Notes: generated by a model not told the origin, from the sequence alone. Positions 34,001 to 42,076 are shown, counted from the first letter of the stretch. The stretch is DNA of 60,192 nt from RFPW01 sp040401595 (GCA_040401595.1 JBBAOE010000021.1:1-60192), one strand, 5' to 3'. A program made the numbers and translations.

Positions 34001-34818
34001 TGTTTCGGACCCTGCGGGGCCAGTGGCAGGTGGCCATCGGGATTGCTGACTATGAACGCGCGCATGCGTTGGCGCTTGAATTGTCCGAGCTTGCTGGACA
34101 CGCCAAGAGTCCGGCGATGTCGCGTGAAGCGCTAAGGGCGCTGGGAACAACCAACTTTTGGAGTGCCCGATTTGAGCTCGCTCGCGATCAATTGTGCAGC
34201 GCACTTGAGATCCAGTGCGCGACGAACGACACCCTGATCAGCCTGGTTCAGGATACGGAGGTCGCACTCCGAGCCATCCTGGCATGGGTTCATGCATTTC
34301 TTGGCGAGACGCAACGTGCAACCCGCGAAGCCTCAGCAGCGACCGCGTTGGCCCACGAAGGCATGCCACCGTTCAGTCGTGCCTTTGCCTGGGGAGGCGC
34401 GATGTGGACGTCGTTCTATCTTGACGATCCTGCCGCAGCGCTGTCTGCGTCGGCGATCACTCGGGATCTCTCGTTGGAGCGCGGGTTCGACTATCTTGCA
34501 ACCGCAGCCCACGTTGTCCATGGCTGGGCACGGGCAACCAGTGGCGATCTGGAAGGTGTCGGGGAGGTCGGTGCTGCGATTGCCGCCTGGCGTCATGCTG
34601 GAAATTCGATCGGGCTGCCCGTATTTTTATTGGTTCTTGCCAAGACGCATCTGGCGGCAGGGCAGTTCGACGAGGCACGGTCGGTTCTGGAGGACCCCGC
34701 ATTGATTGTTGGCCTTGAGCGTGAGCTGTGGCTGAGATCGTTGGCGGCTGTATTGCGAAGCCGGGTGACTCTCGCCCCGTTATCCGTGCTGTCGCCAGGC
34801 GCAACAGCAGCGGGATGA
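31003..34818 (+). CDS. Soluble-adenylyl-cyclase-like protein (two class III cyclase domains, ATPase/TPR module)
   Basis: A 1271-aa protein; ATG 31003 (MTEYLNALASYLPKLIVERA) is preferred over ATG 30961, which would lie in the predicted -10. Domain 1 has the catalytic metal Asp D43 (FADVSGF) and D93 (VVKFAGDALIALW). Domain 2 lacks the first metal Asp (IFVNLPGF) but keeps NKISVDDKGASLIAVLGLPP, GITSGLAFCGTIGNARRREY and GNVVNLSARLMQAAK. The same pairing of an active C1 with a degenerate C2 (FVNL..INKV..DKG.S, RHEYTVIG..VNLAARMM) is found in human ADCY10. An ATPase with a modified P-loop (KADHGMGKTG, ~510) and a long TPR-like helical tail complete the ADCY10 architecture. The Lys contacting bicarbonate in human sAC aligns with K89; the partnering Arg aligns with Gly (FLVAGSPLEQVGIANG). 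Probable output is cAMP; regulation by FNR is inferred. Confidence 0.88.
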   Translation: MTEYLNALASYLPKLIVERANDGRLSGGEPSSEEFAAALLFADVSGFTKLTEYLTAQGPAGTEHLTQVLNLYFGQIIDIVDRWGGDVVKFAGDALIALWPTPDSDFREEDASGALDIACALNPAPEGLGTSNGAGGRTQTSTAIAAQRATACALELQDRLNHYPVGDGLHLSMKVAVGAGRVTCVQLGGIYDRWEFLVAGSPLEQVGIANGLAAPGEVVISTPVQFLIGSQWPLEPLEPLGEGMYRVSRLSEVSRPELSQLAILPRAAALLRRYIPGAIRTRLDANQSDWLGEQRRLSVIFVNLPGFNSQTPLLEADRIMKAMQMALYRFEGSVNKISVDDKGASLIAVLGLPPLGHVDDAERAVRAALAMRRVVADAGQECAVGITSGLAFCGTIGNARRREYTVMGNVVNLSARLMQAAKSPGHGGLLCDETTWAAARGRLPFERLPAIAVKGRSDPIAIFRPIVNNDPLQHQDDLRNETSIGRESEMARLAGYLKQFRERRSGGLLLVKADHGMGKTGLLQGVALEARELGFQVLVGTGDAIDQQSPYRVWRGIFEMAFRAALGQSDLAARRYAVLAALPDDPRLLEVAPLLESILPLGWKDNELTGRLTGEQRAERTRSLLAAVLSDLGNRSPLLIMVHELQWVDSASAALIQVLLKQPVPPVILASITTEGGTGEQWIRDLKSSKSAQMLELGPLGAEAILRVASASLGVASLPDLAARLIVERAEGTPLFAAEMALALRDDGFLDLSDQEARWTGGNDLTAIRLPDTIEGLITARIDRLSPDEQLTIKVASVIGSQFESETLAAIHPVLSDQPAVDSHCEVFDQVLLTARVRKALRRGLQYRFRSELLLQVIYNMMLFSQRRDLHEALAQQYEREGIALAPEMSATMAYHWDRASHDRVARPLCAQKAVHYYLESGRRAVVAAAAREAERAFRRALSLLPQCPEGDDKTSVAIELQLGLGALRMANHGWADEEVAQLFAGARALCLEHGRSDLLFRTLRGQWQVAIGIADYERAHALALELSELAGHAKSPAMSREALRALGTTNFWSARFELARDQLCSALEIQCATNDTLISLVQDTEVALRAILAWVHAFLGETQRATREASAATALAHEGMPPFSRAFAWGGAMWTSFYLDDPAAALSASAITRDLSLERGFDYLATAAHVVHGWARATSGDLEGVGEVGAAIAAWRHAGNSIGLPVFLLVLAKTHLAAGQFDEARSVLEDPALIVGLERELWLRSLAAVLRSRVTLAPLSVLSPGATAAG

Positions 34819-34834
34819 ACGCAGTGACTTGATT

Positions 34835-34921
34835 GAGCCCAAGCGAAGGGCCCAAGCGAGGGGCCCAAGCCGATTCGAGGGGCCCTGTTAGATGGGCCCT
34901 CTGTTAGATGGGCCCTGTCAG
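34835..34921. repeat. Two adjoining short tandem-repeat families at a convergent gene junction
   Basis: Three copies of a GGGCCCAAGCGAG-type unit (34835-34879) are followed by three copies of a GGGCCCTGTTAGAT-type unit (34880-34921). The last copy contains the cupin stop (34918-34920). Every unit carries the palindrome GGGCCC or a one-base variant, so strong alternative hairpins are possible. Confidence 0.8.
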
Positions 34922-35448
34922 ACTGCGCCGGACGGGTGCGTGGGATCGACCCAGAGGACAGTCTGCGGCGGTTCAACTGGCTCGATGTCAAGGTTGACTG
35001 CGACTGCCTGACCGTCACTGCGGCACAGCACGCATTCCAGAACCTCTTCCGCGCTCGCATTGATTTCCTGATGGGGGACGAAGGGCGGCACGTAGATGAA
35101 GTCGCCGGGCCCAGCCTCTGCGACGAATTCCAGTTGATTGCCCCAGCGCATCCGGGCGCGGCCCCGGATAACATAGATGACACTTTCCAGGGGGCCGTGA
35201 TGATGGGCACCTGTCTTGGCATTCGGATGAATGTGGACGGTTCCCGCCCAAAGCTTCTGGGCGCCAACACGGGCAAAGTTGATGGCGGCCTTGCGGTCCA
35301 TCCCCGGCGTCGAGGGCACGTTGCCATCGAGTTGATCGCCCGGTATGACGCGGACGCCGTCATGCTTCCAGTCCTCGGAATGCGTGTGAGGGGCAGGGTG
35401 ATCGGGATCGACATGGTCCGTCATGGCTGGGCTCGGCTGGTCGTTCAT
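34918..35448 (-). CDS. Cupin-domain protein
   Basis: A 176-aa protein starting at ATG 35448 (MNDQPSPAMTDHVDPDHPAP), with a G-rich tract just upstream; the much longer frame to 35904 overlaps the divergent trhO gene and is not credible. The cupin motif 1 is HPNAKTGAHHHGPLESVIYV-like (HxH..E) with GRARMRWG after it, and motif 2 is GDFIYVPPFVPHQEIN (P..PH). A metal-binding single-cupin dioxygenase or isomerase-type fold is expected. The N-terminus is His/Asp-rich (DHVDPDHPAPHTHSED). The gene ends inside the tandem-repeat tract. Substrate unknown. Confidence 0.8.
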   Translation of the reverse strand: MNDQPSPAMTDHVDPDHPAPHTHSEDWKHDGVRVIPGDQLDGNVPSTPGMDRKAAINFARVGAQKLWAGTVHIHPNAKTGAHHHGPLESVIYVIRGRARMRWGNQLEFVAEAGPGDFIYVPPFVPHQEINASAEEVLECVLCRSDGQAVAVNLDIEPVEPPQTVLWVDPTHPSGAV

Positions 35449-35508
35449 TAAAGCCCCCAGTATCCCATCAAGACAACCCGATCGCCAGCAACCCGACTCC
35501 CAGTATCC

Positions 35509-36444
35509 TTGGCCGACCGACCCCGGTTTGCCCTTTGGGTTTTCCCTTTGAATGACGAGATGCTGCACAGCACTTTTTATCGGTTGAATCCTGTGCCTGC
35601 GCCGACTGAACTCGCGCAGGAGATCCGCTCGATGGCGCGGAATCTTCTGGGGAGCATCGTGGTCGCACCGCAGGGGGTCAGCGGCGCTGTCGCAGGACCC
35701 CCTGAGGCGATCGATCGTTTCGAACGAACGTTCGAGGGTTCGGATTGGCTTGTTGGCGCAGCGCATGGGATTCGGTTTCGTCACAGCATGTGCACGACTG
35801 CCCCCTTCGGCCGTCTGCGCGTGAGTGTCAAACCCGAGTTGGTCGCGTTGGGTTTGCCCGTGACCGACTTGGTTCCTGCGCCCGATCAGCGCGACAGCAG
35901 TCATCTGGATCCCCTAGCCTGGCGAGAATTGCTCGCGCGTCAGGCCTGTGTTGTGATCGATAACCGCAATCATTTTGAATACCGACTGGGTCACTTTCAG
36001 GGCGCGATCGATCCGCAAGTCCATCATTTTCGGGACTTCGTGGCCTACGTCCAAACCCATGCATCGGGCTGGATTGCGCAACAGCGACCGGTCGCGATGT
36101 ATTGCACGGGCGGAATCCGCTGCGACATGGCGGCGCCCTGGTTGCGCAGTTTAGGGCTTGAAGTTTGGCAGCTGGACGGTGGGATTCTGAACTATTTCGA
36201 GGCACTGCCCGATGCCGCTCTGGAATGGCAGGGTGACTGTTTCGTATTTGATAACCGGATCGCGTTGGATACGCATCTGCGGGAGAGTCCAATCCGGGCT
36301 GACCAGGTCTATGACCCCCAGTTCCCCGATGAGCAATGGCGCTTACAGCGCGCCCGCCAACTCGAGCGCTCGGCCCCAACGCTTGCGCAGCCGGTGTTGG
36401 ACGCCGGACTGGTTGCCCCGGAGGATGGGAGCAATCGGCCTTGA
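35509..36444 (+). CDS. trhO: TrhO-like tRNA uridine-34 hydroxylase (rhodanese domain)
   Basis: About 311 aa with a TTG start at 35509 (RFALWVFPLNDEM); no strong ribosome site is visible, so the start may shift a few codons. The N-terminal domain (LGSIVVAPQGVSGAVAGPPE) is the TrhO/YceA-type ferredoxin-like fold and the central rhodanese domain has VVIDNRNHFEYRLGHFQGAI and the active-site loop YCTGGIRCDMAAPWL, with the catalytic Cys. TrhO hydroxylates uridine 34 of certain tRNAs as the first step of 5-carboxymethoxyuridine formation. Its stop overlaps the start of the pseudouridine synthase gene (TTGA), giving a two-gene RNA-modification operon. Confidence 0.88.
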   Translation: MADRPRFALWVFPLNDEMLHSTFYRLNPVPAPTELAQEIRSMARNLLGSIVVAPQGVSGAVAGPPEAIDRFERTFEGSDWLVGAAHGIRFRHSMCTTAPFGRLRVSVKPELVALGLPVTDLVPAPDQRDSSHLDPLAWRELLARQACVVIDNRNHFEYRLGHFQGAIDPQVHHFRDFVAYVQTHASGWIAQQRPVAMYCTGGIRCDMAAPWLRSLGLEVWQLDGGILNYFEALPDAALEWQGDCFVFDNRIALDTHLRESPIRADQVYDPQFPDEQWRLQRARQLERSAPTLAQPVLDAGLVAPEDGSNRP

Positions 36445-37382
36445 GCCGGAACCGGGCGTCCTTGACGCCGCCGTATCGAGACGGCCTGAGTGCAAGCCGG
36501 GTCATCGCGGGGGCGGGGCCCTGGCGGACCGTCGGTGAATTTCTGACGGCGCGTTTCCCGCAGGTTCGGGATTGGCCACAGCGACTGCAACGCGGAGCGG
36601 TGCTCGCCGCCAACGGCGAGTCGCTGCATTCGGATTCACCCTGCCAGCCCGGTTCTTTGCTCTGGTATTGGCGTCAACCTCCGCCGGAACACCGTGTTCC
36701 GTTTGAGATCGAAGTCCTTCATCAAGATCAGCATCTGGTGGCGGTCGATAAGCCACACTTCCTGCCGGTGACGCCGGCGGGGCGATATCTGGAAGAGACC
36801 GTCCTGGTGCGTCTGCAGCGTCTGCTGGGCATCGAGAGCCTGGCCCCGATGCATCGGCTGGATCTGGAAACAGCTGGGGTCTTACTGTTCACCGTGGTGC
36901 CTGCGACCCGCAGCGCCTATCAGTCACTGCTTCGTGACCGACTGGTGCAGAGGGTTTATGAAGCAATCGCACCGTATCCAGAACACCTTACGTTCCCACG
37001 ATCAGAACAATGTCGAATTCAGGAGCGACCCGGCGCTCAATTCATGCAGATGCAGGTGGTCGAGGGCGAACCCAACGCAGAAACCTGGATTGAGATCATT
37101 CGGGGCCAGGCAGGTTCAATCGCCCACTACCGTCTGATCCCGCGCACGGGGCGCAAGCATCAGTTGCGCGTGCAGCTTGCAGCGCTTGGGATACCCATCC
37201 TTGGCGACCGGATTTACCCGGAGCTGAAACCGGCCTTAACGGTCGGCGACGAACCGGACTATTCCCAGCCCTTGCAACTGCTGGCGCGTGAAGTGTCCTT
37301 CATCGATCCGATCACGGGAGAGTCCCGTCGGTTCACCAGCCGCCTTCAACTGCAGGCCCTGCCGGTCCTTGACAGCCACTGA
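36441..37382 (+). CDS. RluA-family pseudouridine synthase
   Basis: About 313 aa starting at TTG 36441, which overlaps the trhO stop as TTGA with GGAG nine bases upstream; the frame is open upstream to 36336 but that part lies within trhO. An S4-like N-terminal segment (VGEFLTARFPQVRDWPQRLQ) precedes the catalytic region: motif I VDKPHFLPVTPAG, motif II MHRLDLETAGVLLF with the catalytic Asp (the usual TSG is TAG here), and motif III RTGRKHQLRVQLAALGIPIL. It isomerises uridine in rRNA or tRNA; the exact site cannot be told. Convergent with the FKBP gene 19 nt away. Confidence 0.9.
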   Translation: MSRNRASLTPPYRDGLSASRVIAGAGPWRTVGEFLTARFPQVRDWPQRLQRGAVLAANGESLHSDSPCQPGSLLWYWRQPPPEHRVPFEIEVLHQDQHLVAVDKPHFLPVTPAGRYLEETVLVRLQRLLGIESLAPMHRLDLETAGVLLFTVVPATRSAYQSLLRDRLVQRVYEAIAPYPEHLTFPRSEQCRIQERPGAQFMQMQVVEGEPNAETWIEIIRGQAGSIAHYRLIPRTGRKHQLRVQLAALGIPILGDRIYPELKPALTVGDEPDYSQPLQLLAREVSFIDPITGESRRFTSRLQLQALPVLDSH

Positions 37383-37401
37383 CGCGCTGCAGCCTTTAGA
37401 C

Positions 37402-37863
37402 CTATTTGCCGTTGATACCGAGCAATTCAACTTCAAAAATCAGGGTGGCATTCGGGGGGATCACTCCGCCGGCGCCCCGCTCTCCATACGCGATTGCAGG
37501 TGGGCAGGTCAGTTTGGCTTTACTGCCGACCTTCATCCGTTGAACGCCCTCGGTCCAGCACTTGATCACACCGTTCAGACGGAATTCGATCGCTTCGTTG
37601 CGTTGGTAGGAGCTGTCGAATTCTTTGCCATCGGGCAATGTTCCCCGATAGTGGACCTTGACGCGGTCGGTCGCCTGGGGACTGGCGCCCGTGCCCTCTC
37701 TGAGCGAGCGGAACACCAGACCCGTGGCGGTGACGACCGCATTCGGTTCCTGCGCAGCGGCCGCGGTCACCGGGTTCGAATTTTGGGCGGCCGCCATGGT
37801 CCAGGGCAGGCATGCGAATGAAAGAACGGTCAGGCTTTGCTTGATGGTCATCGTTGGAATCAT
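37402..37863 (-). CDS. FKBP-type peptidyl-prolyl isomerase (periplasmic)
   Basis: A 153-aa protein with AAAGG seven bases before ATG 37863 (MIPTMTIKQSLTV). A signal peptide ends near TMAAAQN. The FKBP domain includes DRVKVHYRGTLPDGKEFDSS, the hydrophobic pocket residues in VIKCWTEGVQRMKVGSKAKL, and LTCPPAIAYGERGAGGVIPP followed by LIFEVELLGI. It should catalyse proline isomerisation during folding of exported proteins, FkpA-like but without the dimerisation domain. It is separated from bchH by 57 nt on the same strand, so low-level read-through from bchH is possible. Confidence 0.92.
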   Translation of the reverse strand: MIPTMTIKQSLTVLSFACLPWTMAAAQNSNPVTAAAAQEPNAVVTATGLVFRSLREGTGASPQATDRVKVHYRGTLPDGKEFDSSYQRNEAIEFRLNGVIKCWTEGVQRMKVGSKAKLTCPPAIAYGERGAGGVIPPNATLIFEVELLGINGK

Positions 37864-37920
37864 GTTAAGACCTTTCTTGAACCGCATTCAGTGCCTTCCT
37901 GGTTGTCGGACAATTTTCAA

Positions 37921-40900
37921 TCAGGTGGTCGCCGGTTCAAACACACCCTCAAGACGATCTTCGAGTTCTTCACTCGCACGGCGCAGCGCCTCGAGTGTCT
38001 GCTCGTCAGGCTGCCAGTAGTTGCGCTCGGAAGCCTCGATCAACCGGTTGGCAACGCGTGCCGATGCGGTTGGGTTGAGCTTCGAGAGGCGCTCGCGCAT
38101 GGCCGGATCGAGCATGAACGTTTCGCTCAACTGCTGGTAGACCCATGGCTGGACTTGACCCGTTGTCGCCGACCATCCCATCGTGTTGGTGACATGGACC
38201 TCGATCTGGCGCACCCCTTCGTAGCCATGCTCGAGCATGCCTTCGTACCATTTCGGATTGAGCATCCGGGTGCGGGTTTCGAGGGCGACTTGCTCGTACA
38301 GTGATCGCACGGCGGCGGCGCCCTTCGTCTGGTCGCCGATATAGACGGGTGGCGTCTTGCCACCTTTGGCCACTTTGACCGCCTGAGTGATACCCCCGAG
38401 GGTGTCGAAGTAATTGTCGACTGTGGTCACGCCAAGTTCCACGGAATCGAGATTCTGGTAGGTCAGCTGAACATCCGCCAGAACACTGGTGAGCAGGGCT
38501 GTCTGCTGGACCGCCCGCCCGGTACGCCCATAGGCAAAGCCCTTGCGGCGCTTATAGGTTTCAGCAAGTTCGCCTTCGTCGTCCCAGCGGCTGCTCTCAA
38601 CGAGGTTGTTCACATTGGAACCATAGGCGCCCTCGGCGTTCCCATATACCCGTAGCGACGCGACTTCGAGCGTGCAGCCATGCTCTTGCTGGTAATCGAG
38701 CGCATGCTTGCGAATCCAGTTCATTTCGACCGGCTCATCGGCCGATGCGGCCAGGAAGGCGGCTTCTGCGAGCAGTCGGATCTGGAGCGGCATCAGATCA
38801 CGGAAAATTCCGGATAGGGTGATGACGACATCAATCCTAGGTCGGCCGAGTTCACTGAGCGGAATCAGGGTTGCGCCCGCGATACGGCCATAACTGTCAA
38901 ACCGGGGCAGGGCGCCCATGAGTGCCAGCGCCTGACCGATGGGAGCGCCTTCGCTTTTCAGGTTGTCGCTCCCCCAGAGGACCATCGCGATGGATTCCGG
39001 CAATGGATTTCCATCGGCGATGAATCGATCCAACAAGATCTGCGCGTGTTTCGCGCCGTCCCGGACAGCGAACGCACTCGGGATGCAAAATGGGTCAAAG
39101 CCGTGGATGTTGCGACCGGTCGGTAAGACATCGGGTGTGCGCAGCAGGTCCCCGCCCGGGGCCGGGGCAATGTAGCCACCGTCCAGCGCGTGCAGCAGCG
39201 CATCGACTTCGGTGTCAACGCTGAGTTTCTCGTTCGCACTTCTGAGTGCGGCCATCATCGCGAGTGAGGTTTCACTCTTCGCGATGCCGCCCACGCGCAT
39301 CGCCTGTTCGATACTCTGGCCCGCGACCAGCGCTTCGATGGCTGCTCGGTCCAATTGTTCGGAATGAAATGAATCCGCCATCGACAGCAACATGTCGACG
39401 CGCTCTTTCGGGGACAACGGGCGTCCAGTGACATGCAGTCCATGCGGGATCAGGGTGTACTCCAGCTCAAGCATCTGCTCACCAAGCAGCTTCACGCGCT
39501 GATCGGCGTCACCTGAAGCGGATACGTCCCACAGGGGTTGCGCTTCGCAGAGATTGAGTTCGGCGGCCTGAGACTGCAGCAGGGCAGCCAGTTCGGGCCG
39601 GTCGGCGCAATCGGCAGCCTGGCCGCGCCAGCGATCGATGGATGTCTTTAGATCGTTCAATCCTTTGTATAGACCAGCCTGGGCCACCGGAGGCGTTAGG
39701 TAACTGATCAGCGTCGCACCCGAACGCCGTTTCGCGATCGCGCCCTCGGAGGGATTGTTCGACGCATAAAGATAGATATTGGGCAAATCATCAATCAGAC
39801 GATCAGGCCAGCAGGTTCCAGCCAGACCACTCTGTTTGCCGGGCATGAACTCGAGTGCTCCGTGGGTTCCGAAATGCAAAACGGCACTGGCGCTGAAATC
39901 TTCCCGCAGGTAACGGTAAAAGGCGGAGAACGCATGGGTGGGTGCCAGTCCTTTTTCGAACAGCAGGCGCATCGGGTCGCCTTCGTAACCGAATGATGGC
40001 TGCACGCAGATCAGTACATTGCCGAACTGCTTGCCCAGCACAAAAAGCGAACTTCCATTGCTGAGCTGGCGCCCGGGTGCTGGTCCCCACTGCGCCTCGA
40101 TCTCCTTGAGCCAACGCTCGCGCTTGACATGGTCGTTGGCGGGGATCAGCGTGTGGACATTGGCGTCGACGCCGTACTTGGCCGCATTGCCATGCAGTAC
40201 CGCGTCGCGCAGTTCGTCGACACTCTCGGGCATGTTGACCTGGTAGCCCTGAGCCTTCATCCCTGCCAGCGTGTGCATCAGCGATTCAAAGACCGAGAGA
40301 TAGGCCGCGCTGCCGATATTGCCGGCATTGGGCGGAAAGTTGAACAGAACAATGGCCACTTTGCGCTCGCTACGGGCGCTTCGCTTGAGGGCAACCAGTT
40401 TGCTCACGCGCGCAGCCAACATCAGTGCCCGCTCGGGGCAGGAAGCCATGTCCTGCGCGGTGTCGGTCGCTTTGAAAGTGCAGGCATGGTGGCAGCCGGT
40501 ACAGGTGACGCCGGGTGCCCCGGGTCTTCCGCCAAAGACGATCGGTCCGGTGGCTCCGTCAAGCTCTGGGATCGCGACCATGATGGTGCTTTCGACCGGG
40601 AGCAGTCCACGGTCTGATCCGCCCCACTGGTCCAGGGTTTGAAACTCGACCGGATTTGCGGCGAGATACGGCACATCGAGTCGGCTGAGAATCTCTTGGG
40701 CGGATTTGGCGTCGTTATAGGCAGGCCCACCCACCAGCGAAAATCCGGTCAGGGACACGACCGCATCGACTGCAACCTGGCCGTTCTGATAGAAAAAGGA
40801 TTCGATGGCGGGGCGAGCATCGAGCCCGGCCGCGAACGCCGGGATGACACGAAGTCCCCGGGACTCGAGGGCGGCGATGACGCCGTCATAGTGCGCCGCA

Positions 40901-41727
40901 TTGCCTGAAAGCAGATACGAGCGCAGCAGCAAGACGCCGACCGTACCGTGAACGGTCCCGGATAGGGGTTGGGGCAAGACCGCGGTCGCTTCCGAGAATT
41001 TGCCAGGCATTCTGGGGTGGTACACCCCGAGTTCCGGGTAATCCACCGGGGGCTCAACCCTGACTTTGCCACGCAGTGCTTTTCTCGGACCATCCGCACC
41101 GCGGTCGACGACATGGCGCACCAGGTTGAGAACGTTGACGTCCGAGCCACCCATCCAATATTGAAGGGTGACGAAGTAGGCCCGGACATCCTGGGCGGTG
41201 CCAGGAATGAAACGCAGCATCTGTGGCAGGCGCCGCAGCATCTTCATCTGCGCCGCGCCACCCGTGGCCTTTTTTTCTTTCCCGCTGCCGCGCAGCTTCT
41301 TCAGCAGCCCCATGGCCCCACTGGCCGGCTTGTCCATGTCGAAATTGCCCAGCCGAGTGAGCTTGACCACTTCGCTTGCTGACGCCATACAGATCATGGC
41401 GTCACAGTGCTCGCGCCGTGCGCGCAGGTCCTCAAGAATCGGCAGGAAGTGGTCCTCGAGAAACAACATGCCGGCAATAATGATATTGGCCCGAGCGATG
41501 TCGGCCTTGCAGCGCGCGATTAGGTTGTCGTTACCGGCGTACTCCGATGCGGCGTGAAGGCTCAGGGTCAGGCCCGGGAAGTCTTTGGCCAGATATTTGC
41601 GCGCGCGCTCGACTGAACTCGCCAGGTGGGTATCCATGGTCACGATCACGACGTGAATCGGAGTGCCCGCCTGAGTTTGAAGTTCTAGCTTTCGCTGAGC
41701 CTTGTCAGCTGTACGACTTAAAAACAT
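37921..41727 (-). CDS. bchH: BchH, magnesium-protoporphyrin chelatase H subunit
   Basis: A 1268-aa subunit that binds protoporphyrin IX and, with BchI/BchD, inserts magnesium as the first committed step to bacteriochlorophyll. ATG 41727 has AGGAG six bases upstream; GTG 41754 is an upstream alternative. Family features include RREHCDAMICMASASEVVKL, FIPGTAQDVRAYFVTLQYWM, PELGVYHPRMPG, FNFPPNAGNIGSAAYLSVFE, LHFGTHGALEFMPGK, YLYASNNPSEGAIAKRRSG and TTVDNYFDTLGGI. A cysteine group CTGCHHAC with a later Cys may ligate an iron-sulfur cluster as reported for some BchH proteins. It is clearly BchH-like rather than CobN. No bchI, bchD, bchL, bchM or puf genes are nearby, unlike the usual photosynthesis cluster. 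It has its own promoter with a near-PpsR-type site. Confidence 0.93.
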   Translation of the reverse strand: MFLSRTADKAQRKLELQTQAGTPIHVVIVTMDTHLASSVERARKYLAKDFPGLTLSLHAASEYAGNDNLIARCKADIARANIIIAGMLFLEDHFLPILEDLRARREHCDAMICMASASEVVKLTRLGNFDMDKPASGAMGLLKKLRGSGKEKKATGGAAQMKMLRRLPQMLRFIPGTAQDVRAYFVTLQYWMGGSDVNVLNLVRHVVDRGADGPRKALRGKVRVEPPVDYPELGVYHPRMPGKFSEATAVLPQPLSGTVHGTVGVLLLRSYLLSGNAAHYDGVIAALESRGLRVIPAFAAGLDARPAIESFFYQNGQVAVDAVVSLTGFSLVGGPAYNDAKSAQEILSRLDVPYLAANPVEFQTLDQWGGSDRGLLPVESTIMVAIPELDGATGPIVFGGRPGAPGVTCTGCHHACTFKATDTAQDMASCPERALMLAARVSKLVALKRSARSERKVAIVLFNFPPNAGNIGSAAYLSVFESLMHTLAGMKAQGYQVNMPESVDELRDAVLHGNAAKYGVDANVHTLIPANDHVKRERWLKEIEAQWGPAPGRQLSNGSSLFVLGKQFGNVLICVQPSFGYEGDPMRLLFEKGLAPTHAFSAFYRYLREDFSASAVLHFGTHGALEFMPGKQSGLAGTCWPDRLIDDLPNIYLYASNNPSEGAIAKRRSGATLISYLTPPVAQAGLYKGLNDLKTSIDRWRGQAADCADRPELAALLQSQAAELNLCEAQPLWDVSASGDADQRVKLLGEQMLELEYTLIPHGLHVTGRPLSPKERVDMLLSMADSFHSEQLDRAAIEALVAGQSIEQAMRVGGIAKSETSLAMMAALRSANEKLSVDTEVDALLHALDGGYIAPAPGGDLLRTPDVLPTGRNIHGFDPFCIPSAFAVRDGAKHAQILLDRFIADGNPLPESIAMVLWGSDNLKSEGAPIGQALALMGALPRFDSYGRIAGATLIPLSELGRPRIDVVITLSGIFRDLMPLQIRLLAEAAFLAASADEPVEMNWIRKHALDYQQEHGCTLEVASLRVYGNAEGAYGSNVNNLVESSRWDDEGELAETYKRRKGFAYGRTGRAVQQTALLTSVLADVQLTYQNLDSVELGVTTVDNYFDTLGGITQAVKVAKGGKTPPVYIGDQTKGAAAVRSLYEQVALETRTRMLNPKWYEGMLEHGYEGVRQIEVHVTNTMGWSATTGQVQPWVYQQLSETFMLDPAMRERLSKLNPTASARVANRLIEASERNYWQPDEQTLEALRRASEELEDRLEGVFEPATT

Positions 41728-41889
41728 CAATGTCTCCTGAGTGCTGTCTGACACGCGATCTGTTCAAGGCAGTCCGCTTCCCCCGGCGCAAGCCGGAGGT
41801 AGAGAACGCCGACGCCAGCTGGCCCTGGCGTGGCCCTATCCAAACGAACGATGTCTGCATCAACGATTCTTGTTCGGTCGATGGTTCCC

Positions 41890-41918
41890 AATCTAAACGT
41901 GCATCACAAAAGTGTCAA
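41890..41918 (-). promoter_or_regulatory. Sigma-70-type promoter for bchH
   Basis: On the minus strand TTGACA (41918-41913) is a perfect -35, followed by a 17-bp spacer and TAGATT (41895-41890; 4 of 6 to TATAAT). The transcript would start near 41883 and carry an untranslated leader of about 155 nt before the ATG at 41727. Confidence 0.65.
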
Positions 41919-41947
41919 CGACTATTGACGACAATTAAGGTTGACAC
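41912..41947. promoter_or_regulatory. Inverted repeat overlapping the bchH -35 (operator candidate)
   Basis: GTGTCAAC (41912-41919) and GTTGACAC (41940-41947) are perfect 8-bp arms separated by 20 bp. Within it, 41913-41930 reads TGTC-N10-GACG, one base from the TGTC-N10-GACA form of the PpsR/CrtJ site. The left arm covers the -35 of bchH, a placement suited to repression. Confidence 0.6.
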
Positions 41948-42076
41948 AATATTGGGAGTCACTTGGCTGCGGATTTTCGGGGTCCATGCGCAGTCAAGCG
42001 CTGCGCATTTCTCGCTTGCTGGGGGCCGTTGGCCTGAGCACACTGGATTTTTCGTCCCAACCCCGTCGAGGTGGCC

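Noticed and set aside
34918..35904. 328-codon version of the cupin gene
   Set aside because: The N-terminal ~150 codons overlap trhO on the other strand; the cupin starts at 35448.
37921..41727. CobN (cobalt chelatase) assignment for the chelatase gene
   Set aside because: The motifs PGTAQDVRAYF, NFPPNAGNIGS and the length of 1268 aa fit BchH; no cob genes are nearby.
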